DNA of 64,000 nucleotides from Schoenoplectus triqueter (GCA_964058805.1 CAXKVV010002169.1:186001-250000), one strand, 5' to 3'. Positions 23,801-40,100 are shown, counted from the first letter of the stretch. Notes: generated by a model from the sequence alone, not told the origin. Numbers and translations: made by a program.

Positions 23801-26800
23801 TGTTGGTATAATCAGGCAGCTGATCTTCATTCATTGGTTACAAGTAATAAACACTATAAAATCAGATGATTGGTGCTAGGCGAATGCAATGACAGCTTGG
23901 CGACGGTGCTGGTGTCAGTTAGGTGCATAGTGCGCGTGATATCCGTCTTTTTCTTCTTTTTTTTTTACTTTCTTTGACTGGTCAACTTGCCTAATTTAGA
24001 AAATTTTGTTTGGGGGACGCTAGTGGGGGACGAAGTCCGGGGGACTATTAGCAGGACCCATTCGGAAAAACATCTCTTATTTATGGAATGATTGGAAATA
24101 AATTAATTAAAACAAATCAATAATCAATAGGAATAATCAATAGCAATATTTTTTTCGAGAGAAAAGTTACATGGTACCATAAACGATATCAAAAAATCGA
24201 TCCCGGTCCAAGATTTGTTCTCGCTAATCCTCTCACTGTCTCTCCCTCTCCCTCTCCCTCTCCATCTAATTGTCACTCTCACTTATCCCGGTCCAAAATT
24301 TTCTTATTTTTCAATAATCAATAGCAATATTTCATGGTCTAGTTAGATAAGAAAATTTAAATGCACTTAATGTCTGCAAGTATAATTTTATATTTTGGTT
24401 ATTTTGAATAAATAAAAGATATGCATTTGAAAAAGATCTCATAGATTGATAAAAAGTAAGTGTAGATATCGTTAATAACTTCGTATCAGGTCCTTCGATC
24501 ATTTTGTATTCATGTACAAAATAATTCATATTAGATCATTTTATTATTAATGTTATTTGTTTTATTATTCAACTTACTCATATATTGTCTATTTATCAAA
24601 ATTTTGTTCTATGTTCTGAAAACTCTAATTATGATGAACTCTAATTATGATGTTCTTCTTATTTGAATAATTATTCAACTTTCTAAATTTATTATTCAAC
24701 TTATCAGTTTTATTATTCAAATTTAGTAATACAAGCATGTTTTTTCTTTCTTAATTAATTCATATTTAATGTATTACAAATGACCTATAAATTTGTGAGC
24801 TTGGTATTACTATATCTGTTTTCTTTGTTCACACTACCACAAAAAAAACCTTTAGCAACACTCTTTTAATAACTGTTTTAGGAAAATTATTACTGATTAG
24901 AGCATGGTTGCACTTCTATAATTCTGATGAAAAATTTAGCAACGGTTGTCAACCTAAACGGTTATTAAATAGGAACCAGGGGAGGTTCAAAGGGTTTTGA
25001 ACCCAAAATTTAGTTTAAAGTCTCTTCCATCCAATAATTTTGCATGAAGATTCATACTTTTAATTTGGTTTAAACACCTTTCAAATATTTGCTAATGATT
25101 TTTTATTAAAAACTGTTAGGAAAGGTTTGGCCAGGTTTTTGCGAATGATTTTTTGTTAAAAACTATTCTTGAATCTTCTATTATTTTGTAAATGCGCCTA
25201 CTCCTGAAGTCCATTCGAAACCTAATCTTTTTTCTCGCTGATAGAGCCATTTCTCTTCTCTGCTCCACCAGTTTCTTGATCTTCTTTCTTAAAGTGTAAA
25301 AATTTCTATCTCCAATTTAGATTTTATTTTTTTAATTTTAGCATAATTTTAGCCCCCTCTCTGAAACTCTACTTTCTTTTGTGCTAGCGCTAAATATATG
25401 GATGACTTGACTGATTTTGAAGACCTTAATGAAATTAGTCTTTTTTATATGTGTATTTAATTTCCCTTTGTTTGGGACTAAATTTGTTGTTTTGTATTTG
25501 ATTTTTCTTTTATCTGATTAGTGACTTCAAGCTCAGTGAATTGTATGATGGTAATTTTATATGTATAATAAGATTGCTTGCAATCATGAATCCGAGAGTA
25601 ATTTTACTTTGAAGTCTTACAACATCAATGAAGCAGAATAACACTGATTTTTATTAAGACTGAATTTTTTTTATTTCTTGATTCTATATTATTTTAGCTA
25701 TTACTTCATAATTAGTAGAAGCTTGAGATTTGTACTTAATGTTAGCAACTTGTTTTATTATGTCTATAATGTGATTAATTTTTTAATTTTTTTTCTTAAT
25801 TGACCGTTCAGATCTATTAATTAGTTATTTGCATTAATTATTGATTTTAGATTTCAAAAACATAACATTTTTTTTTAAATTCAAGAACCCTATGCTAATG
25901 GTTTATTAGCAAAAAATATTAGTAAAACTTCAAAAAAAAAATCATTAGCAAAATCGTGAACAACCCGTTGCTAACGGTTCTTAACTAAAAATCATTAGCA
26001 AATATCCGTCTAACGCTCCTCTTTTACTAACGATTGCTTTTACCTTTCCTAACCCCTCATTACTTACGATTACAAAACTATTAGTAAATTATTTTAAAAA
26101 CCGTTAGTGTTATTTTTTTTTTGCATAGTGACATTTGAGATTAATGACCTATAAAATCATTCACATTATGAAGTAATTTTAAATAACAAGAGTTGACGCT
26201 CCCTAATTCATCATCAAATAATAGTTCAAAATTATCATAAACTTGATTCTATCTATTTATATTTCATATTTACAGGTAAACTATTGTTCAATTGTTGTCA
26301 ATTTTATTTGTGCTTGTAACCACGCATGTAATTAAAGCTTATCAAATTAAATTTGAACTTGTGAGATTCTTAAATGTTCGGGAGACGTACGACCGATTAA
26401 TTAATAATCTCCCTTGCAAAAAAAAATGAATAAAGTGCACATAAATTATTATTTCTTGAGCTAACTTTCTAGATATTAAGTGGAGTTAATTATGGCAAAT
26501 GAAAATAATAACTCACCTGTAATATGGCCGTTTGGAACTCGACCTTTATTTCATTCCTTGTTTTCCCGATAAATGCTCGAGTTTCCTCTTCATACCTACA
26601 TATATATAATCGGAAACATACATAAATTGCACACACGTTCATTATGAGTACCAGTTCCATGTGAAGCTTCATATATATACTGATATACATGTGAACGTTT
26701 TGCTGGTTGGATATTATAATTTTTGTTTACAGATATAGAAAAGCTTTGTCTGCTCATGAAGGGCATACGATATTGACCTAGGGGGCATTCATGTAGCCTT

Positions 26801-29800
26801 CAAGTTGGTTGAAAAATAATATCGAAGAAAATTATTCATGAGAGTGCAGACTAAGGCCGTTATTTTGATGGCGAACTACACGCATGTAATTTTCTCCGCG
26901 AACCATATCTGATTTATTTTGGGCTAGCTGTACTAAGTGGTAAAAAAACTGCAGTGAAATTGATCGATTGTGGTTAATTAGATTCATTCATTTTTGACAA
27001 CTTGATCCAGTAAAAAAATACTTATAAATCGTTGAACTTAACTTGCTTACATCTATCACAAATATGAACATGATTAATAGTTTGAACTTGACCATTTTTA
27101 TGTAAAATGTTAAAAAAATATATATAAAATGACCATTTTGGCACTAAAAAGACTTTTGCAATGGAACTATCTTCAGCATATATAAGACAAAATGCTTCAG
27201 CCAACCATCTTTCAATAAGAAAAAAATATAAATTTTAATTTTATTTAGTAATGTGATTAACTAAGGATAATATGAAAAATTAATGGAGAATTCATGTTTT
27301 GGTCTCTCAACCTTCATGAAAAAGAACCAAATTAGTTTTGAAACTTTCATTTAAACCAAATTCCACTACTTAAAAATAGTCTTTAATAACGGTTAATTAT
27401 ATATTGCAATTAATAACGGTTATACAACCGTTATAGATGACGGGGTTACTAAAGATATTAAATGAAAGAATTTATGTTGTAGCTAGCCCCCTAACTCAAT
27501 TTATTCCCTGAACTTCCATTTACATCTAGATGTGTTAGTACGTACCCAACTCAAATTATTCTAAACCGAACTTAATTATTTTTGCTAAAAAGACAAAGAA
27601 TGTAATAAAAAGGGCATATATGTGTTGGATTGGATTCAGGTTGGCACTTGTCTTATTATTTTTTTAGAAGGTTAATTAAATTGGACTCGAGTCGACCCAA
27701 GCCGGCCGACAGGGCGACAACACAATATTTTAGATTCCTGTATGATTTAACTTTTTCATATGTATCAGGTCAGGCCCCTCAAAATTTTCATGAGTTTCCA
27801 CGCTATGGATTTCATGGACCGTTTTTTGAGAGTGGGCTGACACTGATATCTCAGGTAAGTTTGATGCGATCTGCGGTTGAATTTTCTGGTACTGCAGGTG
27901 AGGATACAAAATCTAAGTTACCTATCAAGCATTTTTCTAAGAAGTAACCCCAGCTTTTCATTGAAGTCTTTAACAGAAGTTGAATTGAACCGCAGGGACT
28001 TGTATTCCTGCAATTAATACATGGCATTTGCAAAATAATTATATGTACGTACCTTCCTAAACAGTAATTAAGAGAAATGCAATTTGCAAGTTAATATAGA
28101 GCGTTTTAGAATAAACCTGATCTTCTTGCAGTGACTTCAGCAAGTACTTCATAGCCTCGTGACACTGGTGTGTACAAAATGCTTCCTAAAAAAAAAGTAA
28201 TATAAAGAAGGTTTCTTCGATACAGTGGTTAATCTTTATAGGGATAAACGAATATCGACCAAAGAGTTAAATGACAAATAACATCTCTTATATTAAGAAC
28301 CTGAAGATCATCTCTTTTCAGCCTTTCGTTGCCACAGATGAGAACCCAAATCTTTTCTGAAATTTTGGCAAAGCTAGACGCATTACCCAACTGTCGAAAA
28401 ATTTTCTTTTCAGCGTTCTCACGAAGTAATTTTGCCAGTTTTTCAGACTGAATGAAGAAAACAGAAAAAAAAAATTCAGCAAGTTAGTGATGAACTTTAA
28501 TAAGTACCCCAACTCTTGTAAGACTTTCATCAAAAGTATAGTCAGAAACAATGAGGCGGCTCATCTCTCTACAAAGAGATGCAAATCCAGTTTACACATG
28601 AGGGATACAAAAAGGACGATTAAGGATCCATTAATTGACAATATTTAATTACGTCCACAATTTCGAGAACTCGAAAAAGTAGTTTTTCCCTACAAATCTG
28701 AGAAGTACAATCTAATCTTTATTATATACGTATCATATAAACTTATGAAGAAATGCTATGTAAGGTTTACTATTCATAATTGAACATCAATTGATTTTCA
28801 ACGTACAATAAAAATGATACACAATCAGGAAAGGAGCTAGAATTTTAGATTGGGGGGCCAAACTGGAGGGTCAGATATTTACTACAGAAAAAAAAATATT
28901 AAAGAGGATTGGATATACAAATTTCTGATTTTTTTTATAAAATTATAAATATTTTTCAGACGTCAATAATAAAATATATATCTTCACATGTTCCGTAATT
29001 TATCAAGATTGTCATATACAATTGGGAAGGTGTAGGACCGAGAAACAATTTTAATTCGTTCCTTGCAAAGGTAAGTTCGAATATTCACCCATTTTAGTTC
29101 TCATAAATTATAACTAACTTTTTTTGCTTTTCATCGTGGTCATCCATGTCTGAATTGTTCATCATCATTTAGTTTTCATCTTTTTTTTGCTATTTTGTAT
29201 ACTTAAATGGATTACTTTGACTTTTTTTAGTGCATTAATATTACTATTTAATATGATTGTTATTATTTCGAAATAAAAGGACCTGCGCATAGAGCGGGGT
29301 TTCTACCATGCATACATATATTTACACAAACATAAATAAAGTTTAAAATATAATGCGTTGTATGGATGAGCCCTTGCGACACGTTAAAATCTCAAACTTT
29401 AAATTACAAATGACCTATTCGAACCGTTCAATTCATTCTTCATATCAAACTCTTCTAAAAAATCAAAATTTAAATTTTTTGAATTTTTTTGGTAGGAAGA
29501 AAATCATCACTATAAGACCATCCAAAATCTTCAAATCAAGCAATTTTCTGTTGACCCAAAAAATAGTAAAAAATTTTAAAAAAATATATAAATTCTGATT
29601 TTCTATAAGAGTTTGATATGAAGAATAAATTGAACAGTTCATATCGATCAATTTTGACTTAAAGTTTAAGATTTTGACGCATTACACAGGTACATCCGTA
29701 TCTCGAATTTCAAAGTTCAAATGGTCGATCCAAACCGTTGAATATGATCTTCATATTGAACAATGTTTGGAGATCAAAATTTATATTTTTTTTGAATTTT

Positions 29801-31155
29801 TTTGCTATTTTGTAGATGGGTGCAAAATCGCTAGTTTTCGATGGTGCAGATATCGTAAGATCAGCAAACTTTATATTCATTTAAAAAATAGCAAAAAAAT
29901 TCAAAAATAAAATAAAATTTGATCTCCGAGGATATTTTAATACGAATATGATGTCTAACGGTTTGGATTAACTGTTTGAACTTTCAAATTGGAAATACAG
30001 ACGCGAAGCAATGAAGACATTATGCTTCGCGAAGCATCATAGCCTCACTATATATATCTATATATATGAGTAAAGATACCATGATCATAAGATCACAGAT
30101 ACCTTCCGTGAGTTTAACTCAAAAATTACATCAAATCATCTCTAAATTTTAATTTATCATGCTCATTAGATTCTTTATATGAAAATCTTGTCGGATACAA
30201 AAAATTAGAATTTCTTGAGCTTTTAAATTATGGTTTTAATTTTTTAAAAATATGCTCTAATAATAATAATAATATATTCAATCTATCAATATCATTTTTA
30301 GAAATTAAAAAAGTGACCTAAAAAGTTCAAAACACTCTAAATTTTTGTATCCCACAAGATTTTTCTTATAAAAATTTTAATGAGCAGGATAAATTAAAAT
30401 TTAGAGATGATTTGATATACTTTTTGAGTTCACCTCGCGGAAGACCTCCGTGAGCTTAAGCTCACGGTATCTTTACTCTCTCTCTATATATATATGTATA
30501 TGTAGGGAGAGAGAATAAAGCTATGATGCTTTACAAATTGGTATATGATACTATGAGTAGCACAGATAGTCTCAGTACTATGTATCAACTTTTTAGTTTT
30601 ATAACATGATGTCCATATATATGGCTCCTAATAATTGAAAACTAAAAAAATAATCCATGTTGAACGATATTCATTGACCGTTTAGACTTAAAAAATAAAA
30701 AAATAATTCATAATACTAAGACGATCTATACTATGAAAGACACAATATCCCTACTTATTATAAATATGTGTGTGTATTCATTCACACACATATATAAATT
30801 CATACACACACATATACATACATAAGAAATCTAAAATGCAACGCCATTGCACGAATGCACTAGTGCAATACGTCAAAATCTTAAACTTTCATGTCAATTT
30901 TTTATAAAAAAAACCAAATTTTATATTTTTTAATTTTATTAAGTAGAGAGTAAATTATTTGAATCATTCAATAGTGATGATTTTTCTTCTACTAAAAAAA
31001 ATATGAAAAAAATTTAAAAAAAAATATGAAATTTAGTTTTCTATAAGAGTTTAATATACAGAATATATTGAGTGGCTTGTGCAATGCATTGCATTTTAGA
31101 ATTTCTCTCTTTCTTTATATATACATAAATATATGCACGCACATATGTATGTATG

Positions 31156-31227
<72 letters not shown>

Positions 31228-34200
31228 AAAAGGGGAGGGATCCCATAACAATGGGTTATTTTCATAATCTTGACAATGGCATTTTAAATCAATTCAATAA
31301 AATCTTAAAAATAAATAAAGTTTAAAGATATATTGTTCAACACATAGATGGATAGTATTTTAAATTTTATGTAATTTAGTTATCATTTAATACACAATCA
31401 AAGACTATCAAAATTTTATACAATTTGTAATGGTTATAACTGAATGGTCTTTGATGGACCATCAAATGACGACCAAATTGTACCAAATTTGAAATATTAT
31501 CGATCTATAGGTTGATATATATATATATATATAATATTTTTGAATTTATTTAGGGTGCCATTATCAAGATTGTCAAATAACCCATTATCAATGGATCCCT
31601 CCCCAACAAGTAAAACTATTTCGAGTTTAACCTCACAGAGACCCTCGGTAAGGTTAAAACATAAATATATCAAATCATGATCAATTTTAATTTATATGGC
31701 TTAATAAGTTCTTTATATCAAGATTAATCTTGTGATATAATTGTTTTTTATTTTTTGAGTGTGTAAAGTTTTTATTTTGGATTTTATAAAAATGACATGT
31801 TTTCATATGCACATATTGAATATTTTAATAGTATTTTAAATCCATCTTAAAAAATATAAAACAAATACTCAGGAAACTAAAAAATATATAAAAATTGTGT
31901 ATTACATAGGATTCTAATATAAATAAATTATTGAGCAATACAAATAAAAAATTAAAGATAATTTGATATGCATTTTCAGTTAAGTGACTGAAGACTTTCG
32001 TGAATTTAAATTCATTTGCCATATATATAATTATTATTTGCACTGTTAAATGTAAAATATAATTGATGAAATGGTTTCTATATATCATACTATATGTGTG
32101 CATTTGAATTTATCCTATTTCGTTATATTATTTTTATATATATACAGTGACAGAGATTCATTTATTATTTTTGTGTTGTATCCCCCTCTCCCTTAAAATT
32201 AAAACTTACCAAAAAATAATTAATAATTAATTCAAATCACTGTAGAGTATAAAGGTTACCCCTCCCCCCTAAATATGATATATAGTGTTTAAACCTCCGT
32301 TAATGTATATATACATCAAGCATCAATAAAATTAGCAGGTCAAAATTTATATTTTAACCTCCTTATTTCATAGCTCTATATGTGTGTGCGTGATCGCATG
32401 TGTGTACTTAATATTTAAAATTAAAATCTAACAACTTCAACGACGGATCCAAAAAAGTAAAAAAACAAATATTTACATTGTTCTGTATAATATGCGTATG
32501 TATGTAGATATAACCAGAAACAGACAAACATATGAGCAAAAGTAAAAAAATATACCTTTTTAACAAACATTTCCGTATCATCTTTGTCTGGAAGATCCTC
32601 TACTATAACATCCTACATTCACGTATAATATGTAGGTCAGCGTTCACTAGTCCAGGACGATGAATCAGTGTCATCGAATTAGTATCAGATAATAAAAATA
32701 AGTGACGCTAAAGATATCAGTATCAGATTTCTCAAAATTCTGACACTAATTATCTGCTTTTAGTCTCGAATTTTTTTAAAAATGACACTAAAAGTTACAG
32801 ATTCGTTATAAAAATCTGATACTAATGAATGAGTAAATTTTAGTGTCATTTTTGTTATAAAAATTTCACACTAAAACTGTGAAAAATAAGTGTCTAGAAA
32901 AACTAGTGTCAATTTTTTTATTAAAAAGCGACACTAACATCACACTTTTAGTGTCAGTTTTTTTATAAAAAAAAATTGATACCAACGAGTCAGTAAATTT
33001 TAGTACTGCCTTTTTGTAAAAAAATCGACACTAAAATTATGAAAAATTAGTGTCGGTTTCAGTTGTAGAACTATTAGTGTCATATTTTTATAAAAAATCA
33101 GCACTAATTTTTTTTTTCTTTCTTTTCTATTTAAAATTTGAGATTTCAATCAGTGTTAAAATTTTATAAAAAATTGACACTGATTGTGTTTTTTTATTTC
33201 TTACCATACAATTTAAAATTATATTATTGGGGCCTATATATGTTATTTGGACAAAAAAAATTTATAAAACTGAACATGTTAAGTTACTGTAGCTCAGTAA
33301 TTCATCATATTTTATAATTGATAGAGCTTCCATCATATACACAAAAAAATTTCTAGTCATTGATTGATGTTTCTTTATTTCATTGGATAAAACTTAATGT
33401 CAACATCAAATTTGTTGAAAAGTTATCAACCTAATTATTTTAGCGAATATTAAAAATTTAATAATATAGATGATAAATTAAAAAAATACATGAATATCTT
33501 CATTCTATCATAAACATTATCATCTCATTTTACTTACTCATATAACTTATATGAAATATATTTACATATTTTCAATGACTTTAACTATTCCTATGAAATA
33601 TTAGTCTCAAGTCTACTAAAATATTAGTTTCTACAAATTTTGACATATTTTTAACATTATATCATCACTCAATAAAATCCCATGATAAATTTCTACATTG
33701 ATAATTTTAGTGTCAACTTTCTGTTGAAATTTGACACTAATTATATTTTTCCTTCTAGTATATTCAAAATTTTGAGATTTCAATCAGTGTCAGATTTTCT
33801 GACACTAAATGTTCCAACCAATAGAAATTGAGAAAAAGAGACATCCATAAATTCTGAACTTTTTCATATAAATCGTCTATTCCTTGCTTCATCTGATGTT
33901 TCTGATCGAACGAACCTTCTAATATATAATCTTCTCTCATTCTATTTCATGTTCTCTTTTTATTCCTTTTAAAATTCAGATTAAGAACAAAAAAAACAGA
34001 GAGATAGAGAAAGAATGGAGACAAGATCAGAAGGAAAAAAGGTATATACTTGCTATTACTATTTTTATTATTCGATATTGAAAGTAGATATAGATTGCGA
34101 CCTTTTTTTAGACACGGAGTGTGTGCCTAGATAAATTACATGTATATTGAATTGCAGAAATATTTGTGACGCATATACGATATTAATCGCCTACTACAAG

Positions 34201-34654
34201 TTCCAAGCTCTGTGAGTTCAACTTGAATAACACGGACATGCATTTATAATACCTGGATGTAGTCGTTCATCTTTGCAGGTTTATTCACTTCAGACCAAAG
34301 CTGTGATAATTAAAATACAGACATTATATCAATAAATATATGTTTAGCTTTCTTCAAAAGAAAATGCACTTTTTACAGCATGAAAAATTTATTGTACTAA
34401 ATTAACTTCAAAATTTATAAACTTGTAAGTTAAATTTATCATTTGAATTTGTTTTTGTGATTTGGATTAATTAACGTTAGGCTGTTAGCTAATAATATAT
34501 ATAGCGGACGAGCTTAGACTTCCATCAATAAATGACCACAAAGAAAACTACATTTAAAAATTGAATGGCATTAGCTAATAATATATATGGTTTGAAATCC
34601 GAACCAAATTTTTATGTACATTAAAATTGAATTGTATAAACTTTCATCTTAATG

Positions 34655-34695
<41 letters not shown>

Positions 34696-35868
34696 TAAAT
34701 CTACGGTGAGCTTAAGCTCTCGGAGGTCATTTGATATATTTTTGGAGATCATTTGATATATATTTGGAGATCATTTGATATATTTTTTGAGCTAACCTCT
34801 CGGAGGTCTTCCGTGAGCTTAAGCTCACCGTAGATTTACTCTCTCTCTCTATATATATATATACACTATTATAAAAATATTTGCATTTCGGTGTGAAGTG
34901 CACATAGCTCAAATTATATCGTATCATGTCTAAAATTTTATTTTATGATGCTCAATAAATTCTTCATATAAAAATATTAGGGAATACAAAAAAATTAGAG
35001 TTTTTAAGTATTTATTTAAATTTTTTGAAAATCAGCTCTCAAAATGAAAAGTATTGAATTTGTATGCATCACTTTCAAAAATTCAAAACAGGTACATAGA
35101 AAACTCTAAACATAGAAAAAAATATAAGTACTATTTCTTGTTTGAAGAAATTTTGAACATCATATAATATAATTTTAGTTGTGTGCATTTCAAACCAAAA
35201 TACAAATATTTTCGTAATAGTCTATATATATATAGAGAGAGAGAGAGAATAAAATTAGAGTGCTTCTAGGAACATGGAGCCTCTCTGTGTGCTTAACTCA
35301 AAAATATATTTAATCATATTTAAATTTTGATTTCTCTCTCAAAAAGTTTCTTATATCAAAATTTTATGGGATATAAAATTCACTATTTGTTGTGTTTCCA
35401 AAGTATTTATTTCATAGTTTCAAGATGAAATTAAAACAATAATAAAATAATTAATCTTTACATATAAAGATAAGTCACTTTAAAAAGATCCAAAACAAGT
35501 ACTTGAATCCAAAATAAGTACTTAAGAAATCCCATGAAATTTTGATATAAAAAATTATTCAAACACATAAATCAAAATTCAGAGATGATTAGATATATTT
35601 TTGAGTTTGGAGCATAGGGGAGCTCTGTGCTTCTAGGAGTATATTAATTTTACTATATATATATATATAGAGAGAGAGTAAATCTATGGTGAGCTTAAAC
35701 TCACGGAAGACTTAGAAAACTCGAAACATTTTAAATTTTTGTACCCCACAAGATTTCAATATGACAAATTTAATGAGATTGAAAAATAAAAATTTGGAAA
35801 TCATTTGATATATTTTTTGAGCTAAGCTCACGGAGGTCTTCCGTGAGCTTAAGATCACCGTAGATTTA

Positions 35869-35947
<79 letters not shown>

Positions 35948-36638
35948 AACTAAGGTGCTACGTATGCTTAGCACGGATTGTCCGTGTACTGCGGATCATT
36001 TCTCCGTTTAAAGTTCAAATGGTCGATCTGATTGCTTAAAATACTTTTCAGATGAAAATCTAATTATACACCAAATTTTATATTATTTAGAATTTTTTTA
36101 TAATTTTTTAGACAGTTAGAAAATCACTTGATTTAATTATTATAGGCCATTCAAAATGAGTGATTTTTTAACTATAAAAAAATAGTATAAAATTCTAAAA
36201 AAATATAAATGATCCACATTGCACGAGTCATCCGGGCCACACGTAGCACCATGGCCCAATAATATACATATACACACACATAGAGTTGGACTATGGTGTT
36301 ATGCATAGCATGGATTGACACCATATTATGGATTAGTACTCCGTATTAAAAGTCTAAATGTTTGATCCAAACTAACCAAAATAATTTTCATATTAATATT
36401 TAGTTGTTGACCAAAATTTATATTTTTTTACTATTTATTTAGATAAGTTAGAAAGTCACTTGATTAAACTATTATGAGCAATCTAAAAAAGTGATTTTCT
36501 AACTACCCAAAAACAGTAAAAAAATATAAAATTTGATCTATAACTAGATATTCATATGTAAATTATTTAGACTTTGAGAATGAATGATTGATCCATAGCA
36601 CATGAACGATCTGTGTTGTGCATAGCAGTATAGCCCAA

Positions 36639-36675
<37 letters not shown>

Positions 36676-37069
36676 GTTATGCTATCATTAATCGTAAAGT
36701 ACAAAAAAAAATATACTTTACGTAATATCTCACATTCTCAAATTCAAAGCACCAATCTAACCCTTCAAAGTGTTCTCCATATTAAAATGTACTTGGAGAT
36801 CAAATTTTATATTTTTTAAAACAAAAATTTCTATTTTTTTTGAGGAGTAGAAAGTGCATTGAGTTTATGATTTTTAATAATAATGATTTTCTAACCCTAA
36901 AAAAAATGAAAAATATTTTAAAAAATACATAAATTTAGTCTTCAAATATATTTTATTATGGAGAATATTTTGAATGGTTGAATCAGTATTTTGAGCTCGA
37001 AAATTAAAGATATGATGGGAAGTATAAAATTTATTTGTACTTCATGACACACCGTAAAATAATATATTT

Positions 37070-37109
<40 letters not shown>

Positions 37110-40100
37110 TGTTATGATAAGTAGTGAAGTATAAAATGTTTTTGTACCATCTAAATGCAAAAGAATTTTATATACTTCGCAATTAATTAATTGATAGTAT
37201 AACTCTACATATACATTTATATATACATGTGTATGACATACATACCTCCTCTATGGTGCTCTTTACATCGCCTTTGGTCATGTCAGGTGGAGCTGAATCC
37301 TATGTTATGCAATACTTTTTAATAATTCATTCTTGTCCTATTAATATAGTTTATAATTAAAATTCTTATGAGTCTCTACCTTATTATATTTATGATCCCG
37401 CACGACAATGACCAGTAATATTTTTGATGCTACATTCGGCTTTTCGTCCATATCAAGTACCATTTCCTGTAACGGAGAGTCGGGTGCAGTTGGTCACTCA
37501 TCGAATATATAGACTCGACTATTAGTACTTTTCACTAATATGCTTGAATAAACTTATCAAGAGCAATTTTCCATTCTATCTTCAAAGGCATTACAAATGA
37601 TATTCAATTTAATACTTTGCCTCTTCTTTGAGAAAGAAACTAGCTCCAATTATACAAATTCTGTTTTTCAGGGTTCATGGTTGATGTGATGAAATTGGCA
37701 AATCGATTTCTTTGACATTCTTCTTTATGAAATTAGTCAGAACGGTGATCTTACCTTGAATATTAATTTGATGAGATCACGACACCCAGCTTGGTTCCGA
37801 CCGATGTCTTTGTACAACCTATATAAAGTACACGTTGTTACATTGCATTCTACCTTATGAAAGAGGATAAATATAGTTGTTAGTTGTATTTGTGGAAAGG
37901 GAAGAAAGGTGCGGGATAATTTCTAAATAATCTTGAAATTATGAACTTACATATTCAGCAGCAAAATATTTGAAATCGTCAAGGAAAACAGCGCGCTTCG
38001 CCTTTCAAATAGTGTGTCATCCTACAAAAAAAATTAAAAAATTTCAAAGGATGCACGAAAATAAAATGGTTATATGGGTGTCTACATTGGAGAAATTAAT
38101 CATTATGCAGAAAAAAAAAGTAGTGAAAAGATAATGAGATCCATTGCAGTTCACCTCCTGCATTCCTTATCAATATCAGCTTTAAGTTTGAGTGTATAAA
38201 CTTAGCATCGAAATCAACAATTGTGCATCAATAGCTAACATGGTTAATTTATGTACGTCTTAATTAGAGAAAAAAACAAAGAAAACTTCAATAAATACTC
38301 AAATCTTAAATATTTGACAATAATGCAATTAATACTATCATGCAAACATTCCCAAAGCACAATCAATATCATTAATTCAAAGCAGATATTTACGGAAAGG
38401 GAGCTAAGCACAGATATGCTTGTTGATAAAATTATTAATACAATTGATATATATTATAACTATGTGTGCATGCATAAATTGCTTAATATACATAATAAGA
38501 AATACAATATATATGATTAATTATCTTATTATGCATCATAAGTCTATATACATTTTAAATCACCTAATGTACATAATAAGACATTATATGCATCATAAAT
38601 TTAATATGCATTATAAATCTAATTTGCATGCTAAGTCACATAATATGCATAATATATCAGACCATTAATGTGCAACATCAATATAATTTGCGTCATAAAT
38701 CTAATATGAATTATAAGTAATTAAGTCAAATGTGCATCATAAATTTGATACATTATCATAGGACATCTAATTTGCTTTATATAATTTTCCACGTAAACAT
38801 AGAATTGTGTTTCCTACGTAATCAAATTTTACACCCACATAAATACGCATGGGGTGAAAATATTGTAATGCAATATGGGGTGGACTCCTCAGCGCTCTAT
38901 TTATCAAGGGAGAACGCTGCATGACAAAAAAAGACTTTGAGTAGCTTGTATTTTTCTGTTCAAATCTCTGAATCCAACATTAAAAAAAGTCGTCTTATCT
39001 TCTGTATCGGATGGATCGAGGGAGGGTGATAACATCCATAACTTGGAATTTAAGTAGTAACTAATAATTAATGATAAATAGTGCTTCAATTGAGAAGAAA
39101 TAGACAAGACTATAATAATATGTGACTATAAATAAATTGTGATGGTTTAAGATACCTTTCTTTCCCTCCCGTCCGTGCCTTCGACATCCATAATAATTAA
39201 TGGTGGACTAGATTTTGTAGCAATCCAGATTCCTTTGGTGCACTGCTTGCTATATATATATATTAAGAATTCATCAATATTATCACTTCGCTAAGAATAG
39301 AAAGCCATTCAGAATTATAAACAAACAAATTATGTGTCGATACAGAATAACATTGACAAATGATGCATATATATTTGTATATTGTAGTAAAGTCAAGGCA
39401 AACATTAATAATAAAAATCTTGTCGTAAACAACATGCATGAAATCCGGTTCCAAAATTGCTTAACTAATCAATACTATTATATAAAGCAGCTAAGAATTT
39501 GACAGATCCATTTTTCATCATTTTCTTTAAAATTTTAAATCCCAAAATATCACTCATTTAATGATTTACATTAATTTTGACTAATCAGATGAACACGATA
39601 GCGTCCATTATTTTATATTAATCCTCACCATTTTTTTGTCATATAGGAGGAAGGGAATTAAAAGTTAAGAGAAATCATGTGAAATTATATTTGATATAGC
39701 ATATGTAGTTGATCTTTTCCATATTAGAATGACGTACACATTATCATGTGATTGTTTCTATATCTAAATAAAAAATTCGCTGCAACACGCGAGTACACAG
39801 CTAATAAGTAATAATGGTACTTCTCGGGAGAATCAGATGACATGTCCATCAAAACTTTCATTTTATCCAAACTTTTTTCACAAGGAAAGAATTTCACTAT
39901 TAAAAGTTTTTTTTCCATCAAAACGTAAATTATGGTTATTTGTGCAACAAATGTTTATTTGATTTTCTAATCCCCCATAAAACATTTCGCTCTATATAAT
40001 CAAATTTTATTTTATTTTTAAAATGCATACGAATTAAAATGCCCTTCTAATATGTTCAGTTTAATACCTCTCCGAACTTGTTATAATTAGTGGCTGCAAG

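Larger units (their letters stand above)
21383..24050. mobile_element. Possible 2.7-kb non-coding element with inverted CCCCC-rich ends
   Basis: The left side TCCCCCAGAAGCGTCCCC (near 21399-21418) matches the inverse of the right side GGGGGACGCTAGTGGGGGAC (near 24013-24032), inside a larger similar stretch. No transposase reading. The left part at 21470-21720 looks like C/T-rich UTR sequence. It lies in the intron between the GTPase exons at 21069 and 26517. Class and exact ends are unknown. Confidence 0.35.

Noticed and set aside
27630..27947. 105-codon plus-strand ORF with CAG/GTAAGT and TGCAG signals
   Set aside because: It overlaps, on the opposite strand, GTPase exon 27922-28007, which fits by phase and similarity. 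The plus-strand reading has no recognised domain.
31041..31325. ORFs on both strands with YIYIYI runs
   Set aside because: Translation of an AT/AC microsatellite.
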